Shown here: one piece after another, positions 32,401 to 41,699 of the stretch | How positions within the stretch are numbered: position 1 is the stretch's first letter | Layout of the letters: every line of letters starts with the position of its first letter | NCBI GenBank assembly: GCA_022315425.1 | Contig: JAIUPT010000003.1 | Coordinates: 1-42,844 of the forward strand | DNA length: 42,844 nt | Reading direction: 5' to 3' | Source of the DNA: Pseudevernia furfuracea | Taxonomy: Eukaryota > Ascomycota > Lecanoromycetes > Lecanorales > Parmeliaceae | The notes under the pieces: model-generated | The model's database searches: none | Seen by the model: the letters and a program-made list of their open reading frames with translations, nothing else | Told to the model about the DNA's origin: nothing | Made by a program: the position numbers and the translations under genes

Positions 32401-33882
32401 CGGTCTGTGCTGACCCTGGGGCTCATTCACCTCTTCCGATTTGGCTTTGCCGTCGGCACTGCACAGGTGATTGCTGATTTTGCTGCCAAGTCCTGCTGTG
32501 CTGGACTGCTCTGCTGCTGCAGATCATGAAAGTTGCTCACAATGAGGTGATGCACACATTCTTGTTTTGAGCGCATCCTTGACCGTCTTGCTCATGTTTG
32601 CATTTCAGCAAGCCCATGTCTAATCACAACACCATTTATGCCATGTACGGTTGCTGCATGCCTGCAGGCTCACGAGGACACCCAGCACAAGAGCACCAGG
32701 CCCTCTTGAGCTGACAGGCTTGTTGCTCTTGAAATGCTGTCTTCGTGAGCCTGCAGCATGCAGCAACCTTACATGGCATAGATGGTAGAGCCTGACTCCC
32801 TTGCTCAAGCGGCTGCATCATGTTGTGTTCCAGCTAAGACCCATGTCTAATCATAACACCATCTATGACATGTGCGTTTTCCTGCATGCATGCAGGCTCA
32901 TGAGAACCGCAGCACAGGAACAACAGACCTGTCAGCATAAGAAGGCCTGGTCCCACTATTGAAGCGGCTGTTCATCTAGCAAAGCTAGCAAGCTCGTGGT
33001 CCGCAATTACCATCTATGCCATGTATGCTTCCTGTGCATGCATGCAGGCTCATGAGGACCGCCAAAGCAAGCAGCAACAAGCCTGTCAGCACAAGAGGGG
33101 CCTTGCTCCTCTACTGAAGCGGCTGTTCTTCTTAACACTCCAGCAAAGCCCATGGTTGATCACATTACCATCTATGCCATGCAACGCTTTTTGCATGCAT
33201 GCAGGCTCACGAGAGAACCGCAGCACAGGAGCAGCAGCCTGTCAGCACAAGAGGGCCTGGTCCCACTACTGAAGCGGCCTGTTCATCCTTGTCACTCCAG
33301 CAAGCTCATGGCGCTGGCTGTCTTCTGGGCAGCCATGCAGCAGCCTGGCGCTATTGGTTGGCTGCTCACATGTAGTCAAGTCAATCTTCAGCTGCCGTAC
33401 CTTGCAGCTCCAGCCTAGCTCTGTTGCTGATTTCACCTTGAAACTGCTGTGTACCAAGGTGTGCTACAGAACTGCTGCGTGATGTACTCTTGTGCTCTGC
33501 AGCACGCCCCCTAGGCTTGGCTGTTGCTTTCACTGCGTTGACTGCCAGTTGCTAATACGTCAGTCAGGCCTCAGCTGTTGTACTCTGCACCAAACTTCAG
33601 GAATCATAAAAGGGCTGCTTAAGGGCAAACACAGAAGATGCCACCTATGGTGTCTCCCCTCATGACTCTGGGTCACATGTCTAGATTGGCATTCACAGTG
33701 TTGCCTGTGTTGGGCTCTGAGTCCTGTCTTGGTGTGTGATGCAGTGGGGCTGGTGGTGTTGTCCCCCTCTGCTGGGGCGTTCTGCAACAGCCCCAAAGCA
33801 CCAGCAGAGGCTCATGCTGCTGGCCATGGTCATCTGGATGCCATCACAGGAATCTGGATGCTGCTGCAGTATGCCTATGAGG
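22972..33882 (+). CDS. Piezo-like mechanosensitive channel, N-terminal and middle exons (incomplete)
   Basis: A long series of hydrophobic exons starts at ATG 22972. The first four join in phase: 22972-23478, 23759-23927, 24182-24358 and 24544-24675. They give LLICQTILQIVYAAGNAGW and KRVLQLFGL, then SLLCLPYLLLLAGAVLAWS and RILQVYTGIHILVLY. The last pattern (helix, then h-x-x-x-x-LY, followed by WQ) is characteristic of the repeating four-helix units of plant and algal Piezo channels. Later exons (25059-25214, 25888-26147, 26486-26888, 27351-27624, 28995-29181, 29559-29712, 31800-31929, 32341-32466, about 33290-33400 and 33744-33882) repeat the theme of three or four membrane helices with PSLL/PSAI turns. 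Piezos are very large plasma-membrane cation channels gated by membrane tension. The conserved C-terminal cap and pore are not in the window. Frameshifts in exons 4, 27351 and 28995 need correction or mark decay. Another very large multi-pass protein remains possible. Confidence 0.5.
24182..24675 (+). CDS. Piezo-like exons 3 and 4 with a one-base insertion
   Basis: Exon 3 (24182-24358) joins phase 1 to the preceding exon (A + GC = Ser) and to exon 4 (G + GC = Gly), producing QVYTGIHILVLY across the junction. In exon 4 (24544-24675) the run TACCCTGTGG holds one C too many: the upstream frame meets TGA after LYPVAD, while the +1 frame continues as LWQIDLIRRSMWHAASVW. The intron between them is filled by the (CCCTG)n array. 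Confidence 0.6.
24433..24515. repeat. (CCCTG)n pentanucleotide microsatellite in intron
   Basis: Near-perfect runs of ccctg with two interruptions (cccctgcccctg and cctggccctg). It occupies much of the short intron between exons at 24358 and 24544. Confidence 0.95.
25059..25214 (+). CDS. Piezo-like exon
   Basis: Bounded by gtctgcag and gtagct, 156 bases, in frame: VIHLASLHVLFASLAFLAAA, then a polar loop ending LEAFSALWHFNE. One strong hydrophobic helix. The last ~20 bases and donor are duplicated downstream (see repeat at 25195). Confidence 0.45.
25195..25430. repeat. ~120-bp tandem duplication covering an exon end and its splice donor
   Basis: ctctggcatttcaatgaggtagctcttga occurs at about 25197 and again at about 25319. 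Both are followed by matching sequence through gagactggtt(t/c)caggaga(g/c)atgacagtgtg. The duplicated unit contains the 3' end of the 25059 exon and its gtagct donor, so two competing donors exist. Confidence 0.85.
25888..26147 (+). CDS. Piezo-like exon
   Basis: After tttgcag, the frame reads LCNLENAIDAFFSAGAWL, then KFLHSITAALVAGRG, SRLLSLVLPFTAGALLHALE and CLALVGFALLQPSAISFG before a gtagga donor. The helix-turn pattern with PSAI at the end is typical of repeated membrane units. Confidence 0.5.
26486..26888 (+). CDS. Piezo-like exon (frame continuous to donor)
   Basis: Hydrophobic frame: MACSHWLCLALLLWHVTCYI, ATAVATAHVAIPSLAQSLGL, SSAVAYFLAQLAVAMMLAAL. Then an Asp/His/Ser-rich loop up to a ctcag-gtggaa donor at 26888. 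The acceptor may be the ctgcag near 26421, which requires a frame change before 26486; the exact 5' edge is uncertain. Confidence 0.45.
27351..27624 (+). CDS. Piezo-like exon with internal frame change and GC donor
   Basis: After tttgctgcag it reads a Pro-rich loop, ALYYLGFLALPAILFWVG, then in another frame GLSSRNLLHAAYLALVVVWF and LAHSLSLEPHVRAGALGSDQ. The frame changes around gggttgggactg. The exon appears to end at tcag followed by gcaagt, a consensus-like GC-AG donor, since no GT donor follows closely. Confidence 0.45.
27630..27711. repeat. (GCTGT)n microsatellite in intron
   Basis: Two runs of gctgt units separated by gcttgcgt, starting a few bases after the GC donor. Confidence 0.95.
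27792..27960. other. Long foldback hairpin 1 (candidate small-RNA precursor)
   Basis: Left arm 27792-27871 and right arm 27883-27960 are imperfect inverted repeats around an 11-base loop (tggcaacctcc). Best-paired blocks are tctgcg.tgaagactcc with ggagtcttcaacgcaga, then gaatttgcaa with tttgccaattt, agtctg with cagact, and ggatcctgg with cccaggacc at the base. The stem is about 78 positions with scattered bulges and mismatches. It sits in the intron after the 27624 donor. Confidence 0.75.
28261..28404. other. Long foldback hairpin 2 (candidate small-RNA precursor)
   Basis: gtcacaatgcatg (28313-28325) pairs perfectly with catgcattgtgac (28337-28349) around an 11-base loop. Pairing continues outward with small bulges: ggtgccagtctcaccttgta with tataaggtgaggctggcaca, and acggtgtt with aacaccgt. 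Total stem is about 65 positions. It lies in an intron, 300 bases after hairpin 1 but unrelated in sequence. Confidence 0.8.
28995..29181 (+). CDS. Piezo-like exon with frameshift
   Basis: After ttttgcag it reads SLCIRSSMVMYLAVLTWLPG and LPSLLQPLTCPG, then in another frame VLEALGVWHPSIVKGMLPVL before a gtgagt donor. Two amphipathic to hydrophobic helices; the shift lies within cagggtgttttgg. Confidence 0.4.
29340..29545. repeat. Degenerate ~30-bp repeat with donor-like ggtgagtgag
   Basis: Words such as catactcaa, gagtctggtgagtgagca and gtgaatgagc recur four to six times. Each unit holds a strong-looking GT donor context within the intron between exons 28995 and 29559. Confidence 0.75.
29559..29712 (+). 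CDS. Piezo-like exon (tentative)
   Basis: Bounded by ttatgcag and gtgagt. One frame gives PPGFSPLLGRAAVSFGALTI and VLV, a plausible membrane helix. The other is polar, so frame choice is by hydrophobicity only. Confidence 0.35.
29886..30056. repeat. 19-bp minisatellite (gatgatcctctgctgcagg)
   Basis: About nine head-to-tail units with a few substitutions. Each carries tgctgcag, which resembles a 3' splice site. Confidence 0.95.
31350..31556 (+). CDS. Unassigned exon-like ORF
   Basis: A 65-codon frame, IAELQLVWIRKALGYETLCP through FRGPAIATFGAQ, ending in TGA. It has balanced amino-acid use and lies within the series of Piezo-like exons, but no domain is recognised and splice sites are not settled. 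Confidence 0.25.
31800..31929 (+). CDS. Piezo-like exon
   Basis: After gggcag: LRWLPLALLAIYAALDCLLQ and YTVAATDAASVLHIPPGVID, ending FIR at a gtaaac donor. A helix with IYAALDxxLQY fits a Piezo membrane unit. The 20-bp minisatellite begins 21 bases into the following intron. Confidence 0.45.
31951..32130. repeat. 20-bp minisatellite, nine units
   Basis: Nine consecutive 20-base units of the type tctactcctcagaggcactg with increasing divergence to the right. Each contains a pyrimidine-rich stretch ending in cag or cac, so the units resemble weak 3' splice sites. Confidence 0.95.
32341..32466 (+). CDS. Piezo-like exon
   Basis: Bounded by taagcag and gtgatt, 126 bases, 42 codons, phase 0: DVVRISPGCEGWLDSGYALL and RSVLTLGLIHLFRFGFAVG. 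A single amphipathic-to-hydrophobic segment. The exon is more GC-rich than its flanks, as are the other supported exons of this gene. Confidence 0.45.
32600..33310. repeat. ~150-bp exon-containing tandem repeats, one copy inverted
   Basis: Direct copies around 32640, 32880, 33030 and 33190 share accatctatgccatgta, a gcatgcaggctca block and gcctgtcagcacaagaggg followed by ctgaagcggctgttc. An inverted copy lies at about 32711-32790. The third and fourth copies carry open frame ending PLLKRLFF or PLLKRPVH, so the repeated unit includes coding-like sequence plus intron. Confidence 0.85.
32630..32790. other. Long foldback hairpin 3, formed by inverted duplication of the exon repeat
   Basis: ccatttatgccatgtacggt (from about 32632), continued by tgctgcatgcctgcaggctcacgagg, is the reverse complement, with few mismatches, of the 32745-32790 segment ending catggcatagatgg. 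Pairing continues inward through agagcaccaggcc against the gcttgttgctctt side. The arms are diverged copies of the neighbouring direct repeats. Confidence 0.75.
33290..33410 (+). CDS. Piezo-like exon at end of repeat array (tentative)
   Basis: Continues the last ~150-bp repeat: SSKLMALAVFWAAMQQPGAI and GWLLT, a plausible membrane helix. The donor is not settled. Confidence 0.35.
33744..33882 (+). CDS. Piezo-like exon (tentative)
   Basis: Between gtgatgcag and gtatgt. One frame gives VGLVVLSPSAGAFCNSPK and ITGIWMLLQYAYE, another LMLLAMVIWMP, suggesting a frame change inside the exon. Confidence 0.35.
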
Positions 33883-34159
33883 TATGTATCAACCATCATC
33901 ACTGCTTGCTGAGATATTCCTGCCTTTAGCTTCCAATGCAACATTGCATCTGATTGCAAACACAACTTTTGGGGCCAGAGAGATGTTTCATGCACGTCGG
34001 TGGCCAACACAGGACTTACACCGAGATGGTTGTTGCTAGCGGTCTTCACCACCAAAGCAAGCTACCGGTCTGTTGATCAGATGCAATACATTGTCACTGT
34101 GCTGCATATTGTTGTATTGACCCTTGTTACATTGGCGTCTCTTAATGCCTGGTGACGGT

Positions 34160-34235
34160 CGTCAGCACGGCTCAAGTATGTGCTCAGCATGGCTCAGCAC
34201 GGCTCAGCATGGGGTTAGCATGGGTTAGCACATGC
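34160..34235. repeat. 10-bp repeat (gctcagcatg / ggttagcatg)
   Basis: About seven degenerate decamers in tandem, in intronic or intergenic sequence. Confidence 0.85.
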
Positions 34236-34399
34236 AAGCAGTATGTGAGTGAAGTGGTGTTGCAGGTGGACAATGCTGCAGCACTTCTTGTGAAGCCTGA
34301 CAGCATACTGTCCTGGCTGTTCTGTGAAAATCTGGACGATCCAGGCTGTGCAGCAGAGCTGCACCAATGAAGCTGGCTCAATCTAAATGCATAATGCTG

Positions 34400-37300
34400 C
34401 TGGCTGTCACTCTACCTCGAAGCGCCGGGGCTGTCAGGTAGACCTCAAAATTTGCATAAAAGGTGACATGTTTCCCTGGTTTTGGACCCTCACCTGTAGT
34501 ATCCCTGGGTTGTGCTGATGTATCACAAAACTGGGTTGTGCCGGCTTGTCGGCAGCTGGTGAAAGTGCAGCGGCTTACTGTGATGCTCAGCGCTTTGCAT
34601 CTACATCTTGTTGATGATCATCACATTGGTCAGGCTTACACGTGCTGTATGTAACTGCAAACTTGACTATGTAGTCATAATCTAGTCGGATCGTTGCTTG
34701 ACGCTGGCGAGGTGGATGACCACAACCACGCAAGTGCGTGACGCATCGCAGCTGCAGCACGTTTCTGTCATGACAGGTGAGCACGTTGATCTCCGAGTGG
34801 CGGATGAATGATGTCACGCCACAAAGAGGCAGCCAGCGCTCACTGTCAGTGGCACCTGTGGTCAACTGCTTGCTGACGCTGCAGCTGTGGTTGAGATGAG
34901 CTTCCAAAGGAGCGTAGAGAAGCTGCTCTGGACCAGGGCCTTGTGCCTGTTGCCTGTTTGGCCACCTGCAGAGGCAGCCAAGGCGAGGCAGTCCATGGCA
35001 CTTCTGAAGGCTATGGCAATAAAAAGAGGTCTGAACGGGCCTCCGCACTAAAATAATACACATACAACTTGTGTGACTGGGCGCCGAAGGGACTTCAAAT
35101 GTGAGATATACATAGCATCAAAGATATTAACAGTAATAGTAAAGTGATTCATAACATATATAATAATACGCCAGTAGTGTATATAATTATGATCCTCACT
35201 TAATGATGAGTAAGACTAGGACACTAATAATGCGATCATTTTAATGATTGTGATGAGAAACGCGACAAATTGCGGCAACAGCTTCCAGCTCATGATGAGC
35301 TAGATACGTGCAGGGAAATAAGCGAAGACAGACAACACATAAATGTAGAATCTGGTGCCTTTCAGCAAGCATCACGCCTGCATGACTTCTTGAGACAGAC
35401 AGCGGCTGGGCCGAAGTCTCGTGCAGTACAACAGAAAGATTGAAGCACGTCGTGGGTTGCTCAGCATCACAGTACAAACCTTTTTGAAGGGCTAGTCGGG
35501 CCATCGCCTCAGGATACAGCCCTCTGGGGCCTTTGTTTTAGTGTGGTCTAGATACCTAGTACTGTTGTTTTCGTCTGTCACGAGTGACAGCATGTTAGGT
35601 AGGGCATTGTTGCTTGCATACTCAGCGCCAATTGAAGATGCCTCTAGGGATTCTCCACGGGCTGCACTACGCAGCCGCGTACATCTATCAGTGGATGTCT
35701 GCTGCACTGCAATCTGTAGACGACGCGCACTCTCTGTAATCACCAATGTGTTTTGTCGTCCGGCAACATTCTTCGATGCACAGAAGTGTCACTGAAAGAC
35801 AGCCTTACACACACCTCACATGATACCCTGCCAGCAAAGCCAAAAGCCTTTTAACCATACCCCGCAACGAGACAGTGCCTCACTACACCCTCACAGACAT
35901 CCTCATAGATCAGACGGCCTGTCGGAGATGGTGTCCTTGAGGGTAATGGTGAGGCTGTCTCCTTGTGAGCTTGTGTGTGAGGCCGTCTCTCTGTGAAACT
36001 GTCCTGTGAGGTTGTGTGTGAGCTGTCTTTGGGGCTGTCTTTGGTTTTGTGAGTCTGACTTGGTTTGGCGAGGCTGTCTTGCTGCGAGGTGTGTGTGAGC
36101 TGACATGACAGCGTCACACCAGCCTCAGCCCACAAAGTCACAGATCAACACAGCCTCATAGACAGCAATCGCACTGATTAACTGCTTGATTTCTGCAGGA
36201 GAGCAGGGCCGAAGTTCAGCAAGAATGTCGCCGGGTGCTGAAGGCTGTTGATTGGGCCGGAGAGCTAGGAAGCCCAATAGACAAAACTCTCACCACCATA
36301 CCACCAGGCACACACCGACCAGATGGCTCCGCCACACCCACATCAGTCACAAGGTCATGACGCACGCATACATTCAGTTTCTCTGCACATAACCTCATCA
36401 GTCATCAATGTAGTGAGTCTGACTGTATCCTCTGACCATACCGTATGACGCTCTCATACACAAGATTGCGCCAAGGGCCTTTGTCAGTTCGTAAGGTCTG
36501 TTGCTCCCTTTATGTCAACAGCATCTGGTTTTCATAGATGGGCTGCTGCCTCCGGCCAGCTGGATGTGGGAAAATGGCACGACTGTTTGCTGTTCTGTTG
36601 CAAGAGTTTTGTGTGACATTGCATCAGCTGTGATACGTGCATGTGCTTGCAGACAATGCAGTATGCTCTGTGTAGCTTACAATCATAATGACAAAACGCT
36701 TTCGGCTCATGTGAGCTAGGGTACTGCATGGCTCTCTTGTCTTTCCCTGAGCGCACAAGTCCATCGTGACTTGCTATGAGAGCCTCTGCATTGTGGTGGC
36801 TCTCAAACAGAGGTTACAACTCAGGCATGAGCTGAAACAGGGTTTTGTGTCATTAGTATTGTTGTTGTGTCTAGCCGTCGCAGCGTCCTTTCTGAATTCG
36901 TCTTCTGGTCCTCGCCACAGGGCGAAAGCAAGAATGGGGCTTGTCGCGTGAGGGACATGACCATGATGTGAGAGGTAAATCAGGGTGGCAGACATCGAGC
37001 ACAATCAATACCTACTCATGGTGTGGTCTGCAGAGTGAAACCCCTGTAAACTCCCTAAAAGGCCTGTGTGTGCCTTCTCTGAGTGCATCTGTGGCAGAAA
37101 GACACATATCTGATTATGGACACATAGTTGCAGGTGGGCCTTGAACAGGCCATGCGCACAAAGCCAAGCCAGGAAGACGAGGAGCAGGAGGGCGCAATGG
37201 GGCTGAGCGGGGTGGTGGGCACAGACTGCGACTCTCTTCCAGCCTGGCGAGCCATCAGACCCGATCACAGAACGCCTGTGGCAGGTAATCCGATGAAATT

Positions 37301-38130
37301 CTCCTGATAATAATACCTAATCATAAGATCTGACAAGCAATCAACTCAACGACATCCTTGTTTTGTACTACTCGCGAGTGTTCGTCACCACGGTGAGTAA
37401 AAAGCACTTGTGCTGATTTTCTGTGAGTCTGTACACATGTCAGACACCACAACATGACCAATTGGTAATATAAATGGCCTGTTTTGCCGTGTTTCTGCAT
37501 GCTCAGTCAGCAACAAAAAGGTTCATGTCATGCTGCATGTTTTTGTGCAATGTGCGTAGATTGGGTTGTTTAACCATTGTTCGCCCTGATGATTCGACCT
37601 GCAGTCGCTATGCAGCGGTGAGGGCATTTGCATTCCTTCTCAGATGCATTTACTGTTGACACTGGGGACCTCACCTTGATAGGACTATTGACCATGAACA
37701 GACCCTCTGTGGTACCCCGAGTACAATGTTCAGCACTCTGTTGCCAGAGTCATCTGTGCTTTTGCTCATCTGATGGGGGCAACAGCATTGCACTGCTCCA
37801 GTAAGCACATTTGTTGGTAAAACAAGTGCTGTGGAGCCTGCCGTGCCTGGGGGTCTGTTTCTTTAAGCTGATAACTGTGGAGCTTGTTAATTCAAAGATT
37901 GTGATCTTGATATACACATTTGATGCACAGCTTTGACACAACGGAACCCTGAAAGGTGGCTAAAGCAGTCTGGGTAATCAGGGTCCGTGCCATGTCAGTA
38001 TGGGACTGATGCCCAAGTGAAAATTTGGACAAGTTTTAAATTTGTAACAGAGATTCAGATGCTGTGTCTAGTAGTGCCGTTGTCGCAGATACTTGGGGAT
38101 TGTGTGACGAGACCATGTATCTCACTGCTT
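34400..38130. other. No supported gene; AT-rich island at about 35090-35250
   Basis: No exon series was found. The AT-rich island contains atatataataata, tgtatataattat and the near-palindrome atcattttaatgat, in contrast to its surroundings. About 35880-36110 holds degenerate gaggctgtct/gtgtgtgag repeats. If the Piezo-like gene continues beyond, this would be a very long intron; otherwise the gene's frames end near 34 kb. Confidence 0.4.
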
Positions 38131-38214
38131 GAGTGGAGTGGGAAGGAAGCCGAGCGCTTCCGTTGGCCATGACCAACATTCGTGTCCCTGGTGTAAATGG
38201 CATGTAGCGTCGGC

Positions 38215-38590
38215 ATGCGCGCGGCCCAGGAGGCGTGGCCTGGGTGGCGCGCTCGCGTCGCGCCCTGGCGCTTCTCTCTCGTGCCGGTTCTTGGGTCGAC
38301 TACTGCTGTTTCAGACAGCTGTCCTCATTATGGGTGAGGTCATGGCCCTGCAGCTTCAGACTCCTTCTATATGATGCAGTTCAGCTTGTTATACTAGTCA
38401 TGCTGACTGCAGTCTTTAACCGCTTCCTCTTCCCTCCGCCCGGCCGCCCTTACATAGTCGTAACGCCCAACCCCCGCCTCCGCCCCAGGAAAATGACTAC
38501 AGGCCATGGGAAAGCTTGGGATCACCTCAAGCTCCTCTTCAACACATGCCTAGCGGCGCTGTCACTTCCTTCCTTTTACTTGTTCTAAGA
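38215..38590 (+). CDS. Unassigned GC-rich exon-like ORF
   Basis: A GC-rich block begins at about 38130. One open frame from about 38235 to 38588 gives RSWPCSFRLLLYDAVQLVIL then VMLTAVFNRFLFPPPGRPYI and Arg/Lys-rich sequence. It contains one membrane helix followed by a Pro-rich basic loop. It could be a further Piezo-like exon (acceptor cctgcag near 38352) or the start of a different gene (ATG 38215). Not recognised. Confidence 0.3.
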
Positions 38591-39589
38591 ATCTCGTACA
38601 TGAGCACATTGTTGAGACAGCTGCAGAATCAATGCAGGCTTCACTTCTCCGCTCCTCCTCGTGCTTTGTTGTTACTACTTACTGAATTCAGTTATTCGAT
38701 CCAACTGCTGGCACAGTACTTCAGCATCTTCCTTTTAGCAGCTGCTTGTAGGGCTTGTTTGCCAATGTGAGAAAACAATAGTGCTCACCTCTCCGCAGCC
38801 CTCGTCCTGAGTGTGTGCATATTGTGCCGGGATCTTGTGGCCACATGTTGATGTGGATTGTTCAACAAGCAGTCATGGCCAGCCTCCAATACACCTCTGC
38901 AGCATGCTGTTTCTGCATGTTGCAACATCCCTAATGCTGTCATACAGTGCGCCTCTAACCATGGCGCTTTTTGTTTGGTTCCCCTGGGTCCTGTGCCTGG
39001 GTTGGGACCTGGTCACGTGCTGGTGGAATATCTGCATGTGCCAGGAAAAGTGCTGACATTAGGACGATGGTTTCAGCTGGCAAGCCACTGTGTTGGTTGC
39101 CGACTGAAACAGCTCCTGATGTCAGCGCTTTCTGCACATGCAGCTACCAGGCAATGTGAGCAGTAGGAATCAGAAGAGGCCATGGTTTTTGTGCGGCGCT
39201 GCTGACCACAGCATTAGGAGTGGGTTTTTGCTCGACACCACTGCCATGTTTGTTTGCTGGTCTCTCCACAGCCTAGCACGCAGCAGCAAGGAGCTCACAC
39301 AGCTTGGGTTCCCACCCCACACTGTTTCTGAGCATTGCACTGAGCATAGACATAGTGAGGCGGAGACACATTCGCTAGTGTAAGTGACCGTAGATATCGC
39401 CTACTGATAGGGTTTTGAAAGTTTGGTAGGACCTACAAATGGTAGGCACCTCAGCAGCATGTATGACGCGTGTGCAGGCTGCTCCCTTTCACAAGCGTAA
39501 ACCGCTTCTCAGCTGGTGTTGGCAAAGCTGGGCACAAGCCTAGGGCACCTACACGCATAAACATACTCAGTGTGCGTCGCAGTCGCTCA

Positions 39590-39770
39590 CGCTGTGCAGC
39601 GGGAGGGGTCGACACTCACTCCGACTCACTCTTCACTCCCACTCAACGTCACACACGTCCCTTCATCTCCCTCTCACGATTTCGCTCGCCTCGCTTCGCT
39701 CCCCATTGGCCCCACCTTCACTCACGTCACTAACGTTATTTTGGGCGCAAATCTTACATGAGGGCTGGAT
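39590..39770. promoter_or_regulatory. Promoter-like C/T-rich block with CCAAT, CRE-like and E2F-like words
   Basis: A pyrimidine-rich stretch contains ccccattggcc (inverted CCAAT), ctcacgtcac (CRE-like) and ttttgggcgcaaa (E2F-like). Such clusters mark algal and plant promoters, but no gene start was confirmed on either side, so this is weak. Confidence 0.25.
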
Positions 39771-40294
39771 GCGGTGGCCTGACGCTTTCTGCATGCGCGC
39801 GGCACCAGGGACAGTGGGTTTGCTTTGTGCATTGATGCTGGTCGATCCTGCTATGATTGACATTGATGAGGCATGTTACTGATGCTGTCGTAGTGATGGG
39901 TCAGTTTGTGATAGCAAACATAAATGAAGGAATGTTCACGTCGCACTTGGTCAGTGTTGTTGACTGTCCTACCTGACCATGGCAGGGTGGTGTTGCAGTA
40001 GCGTGGCTGTTTGAGTCTATGTTGACATTCAGCCGTGTGGCCCTCTTTGGTAGTTTGCCCTTTGGAGCCAGCATCATACAGGTACCCCTGGCCTCACACA
40101 CAAGCGCCTGCCTTGCAAATGCGTCTATGGGCCCACTCGGCCCTGCCAGCGCACACGCACCCCTTGGGTGCAATTTAGTGTCTCATGTCAGTGTGCATGT
40201 TTGCTTTCACAGGACTATGCTTTAGTACACCTATAGGGTCCTTGCAAGGGACGATTAGCTGGAAAATGCCTGCAAATTCATTATCATTGTTTGT

Positions 40295-40390
40295 TGGTGG
40301 CTGTTGCTTGCTGCTGCTGCTGTTTGCTGCTGCTGCTGGCTGTTGCTGCTGCTGCTTGCGTTGCTGTTTGTTATTTTTTTTATCATGATT
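40295..40390. repeat. Interrupted (GCT)n microsatellite
   Basis: Runs of gctgctgctgct broken by gttt/ggct, giving poly-Cys/Leu or poly-Ala frames that are not genes. Confidence 0.9.
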
Positions 40391-40814
40391 ACTGCACAGC
40401 CCTGCCTGTCCTTCTACCAGCAAGTTTTTCCTCCTCTGGTCTGTGTGAATGTGTGCGCATGCAAACAAACCTGCTTTTATTCCCCAGCTTGATCTTGACA
40501 GATTTCACATTTCCCAAAAAGGCATGCCACTGTTTCCCAAAGCCATGTAGGTTTCCTCATTTGCACATGTTGAGCTGTTAAGATTGCGAAGCGGCAAAAA
40601 CCTTACATCCATACCATTGGTTGGTTCCTGCACTGGTTATGGTGTGCTCAACCCCTCCCTTTCTCTAAAAGCTCAGAGAGCTCTGCCTCCCACAAAACCC
40701 ACCCACTCTTCTCATCCCCAACCCCACCTCAGCTTGCAATGCAGTTGCAGGCACCTTTATGACCCAAAAGTGCCCCAGGCCGAATTTACAAGCCTGTGTT
40801 TGGGGTTGCCACAG

Positions 40815-40982
40815 GTGCATTATGACATATGGCGCCCAGCCCCACTGATATTTGTTCAGAGGAGGCAGTCTATGAGTTCACAACCCACCTCCCTGGCATA
40901 CAGACTCCTGCCCCAATCCCCTACAGGAGCGCCTATGCTGGATGGCAAAACGCACGTTCTGACTGATCTTACCAATAACCAG
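40815..40982 (+). CDS. Exon-like block, 56 codons
   Basis: Bounded by ccacag and gtgagc, exactly 168 bases (phase 0): VHYDIWRPAPLIFVQRRQSM through GAPMLDGKTHVLTDLTNNQ. Polar, with no recognised domain. Splice signals and balanced composition argue for a real exon, either of the Piezo-like gene or of a separate one. Confidence 0.35.
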
Positions 40983-41699
40983 GTGAGCAGTGCAGCATCC
41001 ATGGGGCAATGTTTTTTGGCATGACAAGAAACAAAGGGGGCCATGTTGAGCAGAGTCATCCAAAAGTAACATAAAGAGATGTACTTCTGATACTTCTGAT
41101 AGATTTTGCCCAGAAAGTTTTTTGGGAGGAGGAAGAAATCACAGGCAAACAGTGGCCCTGAATACAAGCAAGAGATTGTACTTCTGGGAAGGGTGAATGT
41201 GCTGCTCTTTGGACTCCTTGGGCTGTCTGTGTGACCTAGTAGCGATACTGACATAACGAGCAGCAATCACCTAGTGCTGACACGACACCTTTGAACCGAT
41301 GGTGTATGATGTTGCACCAGCTCAAAGATGACTGGTTTTTTGCAAATGTAAAATCCACTTTGTGCTACGGACAATGTGGTACTGACCTGGCTGGACACAA
41401 GCCAGTACCGTAATAGACATCTAAAACACAGCAATAGTAGACGAAGGCATAACGGCAATAGCCATGCAACACGAGCAGACAACATAAGATAGTGGACAGT
41501 CAAAACGGAAACAGCCGAACAGGAAACTGATGGCTAGGATGCGAGCGCAAGTCAGATGGGTGGAGCCGTGAACTGTAGTGTGGGCGAAGAGGCAACAGTG
41601 GTGTGACTGCATCTCAGACATCTGGATGCCTAGGACTATACTATGATGCGCACGCCCGACTGGCGCTGTGCTGGACTGGGCCGCGCTTCTATTTACTAC

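Noticed and set aside
40291..40581. Cys/Leu-rich ORF
   Set aside because: It is produced by the interrupted GCT microsatellite.
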